NCBI GenBank assembly: GCA_949775045.1
Contig: OX459102.1
Location: 7,038,073 to 7,102,072 of the forward strand
Length of the DNA stretch: 64,000 bases
From: Metridium senile
Lineage: Eukaryota > Cnidaria > Anthozoa > Actiniaria > Metridiidae
Direction of reading: 5' to 3'
Shown: positions 60,091-64,000 of the stretch, one piece after another
How positions within the stretch are numbered: position 1 is the stretch's first letter
How the letters are laid out: each line of letters opens with the position of its first letter
Notes under the pieces: generated by a model
The model's input: only the letters and a program-made list of their open reading frames with translations
Told to the model about the DNA's origin: nothing
Databases searched by the model: none
Made by a program: the position numbers and the translations under genes

Positions 60091-60624
60091 ATAGTGTATT
60101 ATTCTGTCTCAGTCATTGTTATTAATAAGATATGGGAACGCAACTCCGACCGGAGCCTTCTCCGGCACGAAGTAGCGGAGGGCAAAATAGTCTGCCCCTG
60201 CACCCCGGCTGAACTCTGGGCGGGAGGGTGGGCGCGATGTCCACTTCGGTCTTCGACTGATTGACCAAGTAATGCATGCAAGGCGTCGTTTTAATTTATA
60301 CCCACCCCGAACCAATCAGAGTCGTTTATTTTCCCGCCAGAGACCATTTCTTCGTGGGAATGTGTTATAAATAACATTCCTTCAACATAATATACATATT
60401 CAATGACTTTGCATAGTGTATTATTCTGTCTCAGTCATTGTTATTAATAAGATATGGGAACGCAACTCCTCCCTTCGTTCTCTCACCCTTAGGACGCAAA
60501 GACATGACTAATCCTCAATGAACACAATACTTATTTATTTATTTATCACTTGAATTATATCGTAATCACCCTTGTTCTTCCCAATCCTTATACATCAAAA
60601 TCCCCGTAAATCAAACCAGCCTAG

Positions 60625-61020
60625 CTAAGGAAATGCCCTTGCAAAACCCTTTAACTGGTCCATAAATCTATATCCAAAACCCACACTACTGTCCAAGTTA
60701 GCCAGTTTGGCTGTCGGTCCTGCAGGATTAACCACTTGTCCTACCTTTATATAATGCAATGCTGTCTTACTACTTTTCCAGCCCACATGGTCCTTAATTA
60801 CACCAACTAATGCCATTGAAATGGCTGCTCCGCTCCTAAAGCCATGCAGGGTGAATTTGTTCATTAGATAGAGAACCCTTTATATCTGTCACGTAAGCAT
60901 TTCACCTAGCCTGCGCTGCCAGTGGTTCAAGCGCTCTTGTGGTTATCAAACCCTCCTTCGATAACGCAAAGTACCCCGTCAAAACATCCACTGACAAAGA
61001 TCTACAAATGTTGAAATATA
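60625..61020 (-). pseudogene. Tyrosine recombinase C-terminus, broken
   Basis: The minus-strand frame 60864-60625 has LHGFRSGAA (the H-x-x-R box), DHVGWKSSKTALHYI with the catalytic-type Tyr, and NPAGPTAKLA. Upstream, about 61017-60915 encodes SVDVLTGYFALSKEGL in the same sense but ends at a TGA, and a shift separates it from the downstream frame. The active-site Tyr and H-x-x-R are present; the N-terminal half is not recognisable. Recombinases of this kind insert circular cDNA. Confidence 0.72.
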
Positions 61021-61639
61021 AATCTAAACCGCGTGAACTGGGTATACAATACTGTTTGAGCCCATCTTAAGTGCAAAAACATTTGAGTTGCCAATCAAAC
61101 AGAAGGGTGGAAAACATATGGATTACACAGGTCCAGGCATTCGATCTTGAAGGCACAACTACGTAGACAACTCAGGAACGTTACCCTTAGACAGTATATC
61201 CTCTACGGGCAAGAAGGTAGCACCTCCCCCTGGACAGGGATCCCATCCATAGATAACATATGGTCAAAGTTACGATCAGCAAACTCCCATTGAGTAATCA
61301 TAAACCTGGGGCAAACCTCTACTCGACGTCGTTTGCTCTATATAATGGAACAAAGAAAAACTAATCACTATCACTAATCCCGTGATAAAACACTGAAATG
61401 CCCCCCAAAAGGATGGGATCCCTGACCAGGAGGGAGTAACTACCACGCCCACGTGAAAGCGGAACGCAACACAAGCAGCCCAGATGAGAGGCGAGCCTAT
61501 GCGAGTTACTCTCCCTAATCCAGGACGAAAAAAGTTATCAACCCGAAGATAAAACAAATAAAATAACAACCGAAAGAAGTTAATTTAATAACATTCAAAC
61601 AATTCAGCTAGAAGCAAACCATTCATTGATTTCAATTTT

Positions 61640-61945
61640 TTACAAATCCGATGAAATAAGACAGTCTATCGGCGAGGGCCCTGTCCCCTTGCTTGCCCTC
61701 TTCCTTGCTCCCCTCTCATGCGAGCATAACAGTTCCTCTGGTAATGGCCAAAACCATTGCAATAATAGCATTAAGCTTGAACTCTGATATGGCTTCAATC
61801 TTATCATTCCCCGCGATGAGTCACGATCCCTTTTAGCCAGAGTTGCCTTGTCAACCTGTGACAACCTCTTGAAGACCTCCTCTTGGTCTTTATTCCCAAG
61901 CAAACCCGCTATAAAATACTTGAACTGTTCGTCAGGGACGGTCAT
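61640..61945 (-). CDS. Unrecognised 101-residue frame inside the YR element
   Basis: Begins MTVPDEQFKYFIAGLLGNKD and has a helical, charged first half; it sits between the tandem array and the recombinase remnant. It may be part of the element's ORF1. No family is recognised, and coding status is uncertain. Confidence 0.4.
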   Translation of the reverse strand: MTVPDEQFKYFIAGLLGNKDQEEVFKRLSQVDKATLAKRDRDSSRGMIRLKPYQSSSLMLLLQWFWPLPEELLCSHERGARKRASKGTGPSPIDCLISSDL

Positions 61946-61974
61946 TTTCTCTCACGGACTCTTTCAATTATACT

Positions 61975-62740
61975 TTCCAACAAAAAACAAAAAACCATAA
62001 ACTACAGTCACGTTCACGGACTCCTTTATTTATGCTTTTAAACAAACCCGTAAGCATTTCGCTTTACATACCATAAACTATACAGTCACGCTCACGGACT
62101 ACTTCAATGATACTTTCCAACAAAAACCGTAAGCATTTCACTTTACAGACCATAAACCACAGTCACGTTCACGTTCACGGACTACTTCCTTTATACTTTT
62201 AGACAAGCACCATAATCATTTCGCTTTAAATACCATAAACTACAGTCACGTTCACGGACTACTTCATTTATACTTTTAGACAAGCACCATAATCATTTCG
62301 CTTTAAATACCATAAACTACAGTCACGTTCACGGACTACTTCATTTATACTTTTAGACAAGCACCATAATCATTTCGCTTTACAGACCATAAACTACAGT
62401 CACGTTCACGGACTACTTCATTTATACTTTTAAACAAGCACCATAATCATTTCGCTTTACAGACCATAAACCACAGTCACGTTCACGGACTACTTCATTT
62501 ATACTTTTAAACAAGCACCATAATCATTTCGCTTTACATACCATAAACTACAGTCACGTTCACGGACTACTTCATTTATATACTTTCAAACAAACACCAT
62601 AATCATTTCGCTTTGTACAAATCATTAACTACAGTCACGTTCACGGACTCCTTTATTTTTACTTTCGACAAACAAACCCGTAAGCATTTTACTTTAAACT
62701 CCATAAAACTGCAGTCACGTTCACGGACTCTTCCCTTTAG
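61975..62740. repeat. ~77-bp tandem repeat inside the YR element
   Basis: About ten copies of a unit with CTACAGTCACGTTCACGGAC, TTTATACTTTTA and CATAATCATTTCGCTTTA, between the two small frames of the element. Confidence 0.9.
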
Positions 62741-62821
62741 ACTTTTAAACAAAAAACACAACCGCGAAAAAAAACAATTATCCTAAACTAAGCATCAAAT
62801 GAAAGATCACTTCGTCTAAAC

Positions 62822-63046
62822 TTACTTCGGGTCGAGCCTCAGCATGCTCGCCTCAACCTCTGGAGGAATCACTGCAGGATTTTGAGCTTGAACTGGCGGA
62901 TTCGCATTAACTAAAGCTTCAACAGCGCCAGGATCCGGCAAAGGAACTTGGTTATCATCCATCTCAAAAACGTTCAGCCGGGGTGCAGAAAACAACACTT
63001 GAGCGATGTCCACTTCGGTCTTCGACTGATTGACCAAGTAATGCAT
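62822..63046 (-). CDS. Start of the YR element ORF, 74 residues
   Basis: The ATG lies inside terminal repeat A1 (MHYLVNQSKTEVDIAQ), so the long repeat contributes the leader and start. Then an acidic, Pro-rich stretch ends at a stop just before the tandem array. The same start in A2 leads into unrelated sequence. Not recognised as a family. Confidence 0.45.
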   Translation of the reverse strand: MHYLVNQSKTEVDIAQVLFSAPRLNVFEMDDNQVPLPDPGAVEALVNANPPVQAQNPAVIPPEVEASMLRLDPK

Positions 63047-63269
63047 GCAAGGCGTCGTTTTAATTTATACCCACCCCGAACCAATCAGAGTCGTTTATTT
63101 TCCCGCCAGAGACCATTTCTTCGTGGGAATGTGTTATAAATAACATTCCTTCAACATAATATACATATTCAATGACTTTGCATAGTTTGAAATTTGTAAC
63201 ACCGTAAAAAATGTTGACTTAACTTTACTGACGTTTCGAGCTTTAGCCCTTCGTCGGAGTAAAAGGTTA

Positions 63270-64000
63270 CGATTATTGTTCATGTATATACAAACTGTGA
63301 CATCGCATAGTAAAATAGGGCAATTCAGTGATTGTTGTTTTTTTTTAAACCCTCTGACTCACTGTTACTAAAGACACTTTATATTATTTATCGTAATTAT
63401 TTGTCGTACTATTTTATTCAAACGGTTTTCTTATCAACACTAGTTTAATCGCTAGATCTGATAGCATATTTATACATCAATTTCCCTATTTGTTCACAGT
63501 TAAAACTGACAAGAGGGGCACGTAGATTAGAAAACTGTTAATGGTTATTGCGTCTTCCTCCTTGAATAAAGCTATTGTAAGAATATTTGAATCAGAAGAA
63601 AATTAAGGTGGGATTCCATAGGAAGAAGTGTCTATATGTATAAAAAGTTTTATTAAGATTAAAAACCAGGATTATTAATGTTTAGATTGGCATTCCTACT
63701 AAACCAATATAAAGACTTACATCAGTCCTAGCCCGGGGGGAGGGGGAGGGGGTGCTCTCTTTGTCCAAGAGGTAGGTAGGTGCACTTTAATGGCTGAAAA
63801 TATCTACCATGGGGTACTTATACCATCTCTCTCAAAAGTCAATAACGTTACGTGGCTCTTTAAGGGTCATTTTTAATTACTTGACTTTGTAACTACAAAT
63901 AAGACTACAATCATGTGCAAAATTGTTGGGACATTGTAAGGTTTTTATGACCATTTTCGTTCGAAGTTTAATTAACAAACAAAATACTCAAAGTTGCTGT
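63270..64000. other. Intergenic, nothing recognised
   Basis: AT-rich. A G-rich run (GGGGGGAGGGGGAGGGGGTG) lies near 63735. A fragment of the GACGTCA MITE right end (AATAGGGCAATTC) may lie near 63310. Confidence 0.45.

Larger units (their letters stand above)
60091..63185 (-). mobile_element. Tyrosine-recombinase retroelement with split direct repeats (Ngaro/PAT-like layout)
   Basis: Read on the minus strand the order is A1 (63185-63003, 183 bp), internal region, B1 (60469-60413, 57 bp), A2 (60416-60234), B2 (60147-60091). A1 and A2 appear identical over 183 bp, and B1 and B2 over 57 bp. This A1-body-B1-A2-B2 pattern defines YR retrotransposons of the PAT/Ngaro type. The body holds a tyrosine recombinase fragment but no reverse transcriptase that I can see, so this copy is non-autonomous or deleted. 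No target duplication flanks it, as expected for YR integration. Confidence 0.8.

Noticed and set aside
61276..61569. 97-codon minus-strand frame in the YR element
   Set aside because: No recognisable motif or start context; could be decayed element sequence but cannot be supported as a gene.
60091..63185. LTR retrotransposon with direct terminal repeats
   Set aside because: The repeats are in split A/B order, do not form TG...CA LTRs, there is no target duplication, and the coding remnant is a tyrosine recombinase.

Overview
This is a stretch of animal nuclear genome. It has split genes with GT-AG introns, few coding bases, very many simple-sequence arrays and dozens of short inverted-repeat (MITE-like) transposons. 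The mix of genes, the tRNA-derived SINEs, the pogo-type and TA-target MITEs, a tyrosine-recombinase retroelement and low GC suggest a marine invertebrate. An anthozoan cnidarian (sea anemone or coral) is my best guess, but nothing in the window proves the clade.

Five protein-coding genes can be rebuilt exon by exon with intact reading frames. (1) 124-7622 (+): the 3' seven exons of a mu-class glutathione S-transferase; its 5' end lies before the window. (2) 9186-19547 (+): a complete eight-exon arylsulfatase B-like sulfatase of about 507 residues. (3) 20373-28142 (-): a complete ten-exon secreted pro-carboxypeptidase of family M14A, 435 residues, convergent with the sulfatase. (4) 31691-46477 (-): its tandem paralogue with the same ten-exon architecture, 423-429 residues. 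(5) 52559-54788 (-): a four-exon secreted precursor with a signal peptide, an acidic propeptide spread over duplicated exons, a Lys-Arg cleavage site and a cationic mature part with 19 cysteines. Both carboxypeptidases have Lys at the specificity position (bovine CPA 255), which suggests removal of acidic C-terminal residues.

The introns carry the unusual content. The best is 38890-43084 in carboxypeptidase gene 4: about 134 copies of a 30-bp unit, arranged partly in 1025-bp higher-order repeats. The unit is a copy of the exon 3/intron 3 junction itself (last 24 coding bases plus the first 6 intron bases). The array therefore presents about a hundred in-frame copies of a splice donor and of a decapeptide from the peptidase domain. 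Related events, where exon pieces are amplified, occur at the 3' end of gene 3 (19870-20372) and in the Cys-rich gene, where a duplicated piece of coding exon 1 supplies the splice acceptor of exon 2.

The right third (43-64 kb) is mostly non-coding: several inverted-repeat elements with recognisable target duplications (9 bp, TTAA, 7 bp), the Cys-rich gene, a diverged ~1 kb tandem duplication, and at 60091-63185 a tyrosine-recombinase retroelement with split direct repeats inserted into a recognisable older repeat. GAT/ATC-type minisatellites fill introns of all four enzyme genes. The long Asp-, Met/Ile- or Ser-rich open frames they create are artefacts of 3-bp periodicity.
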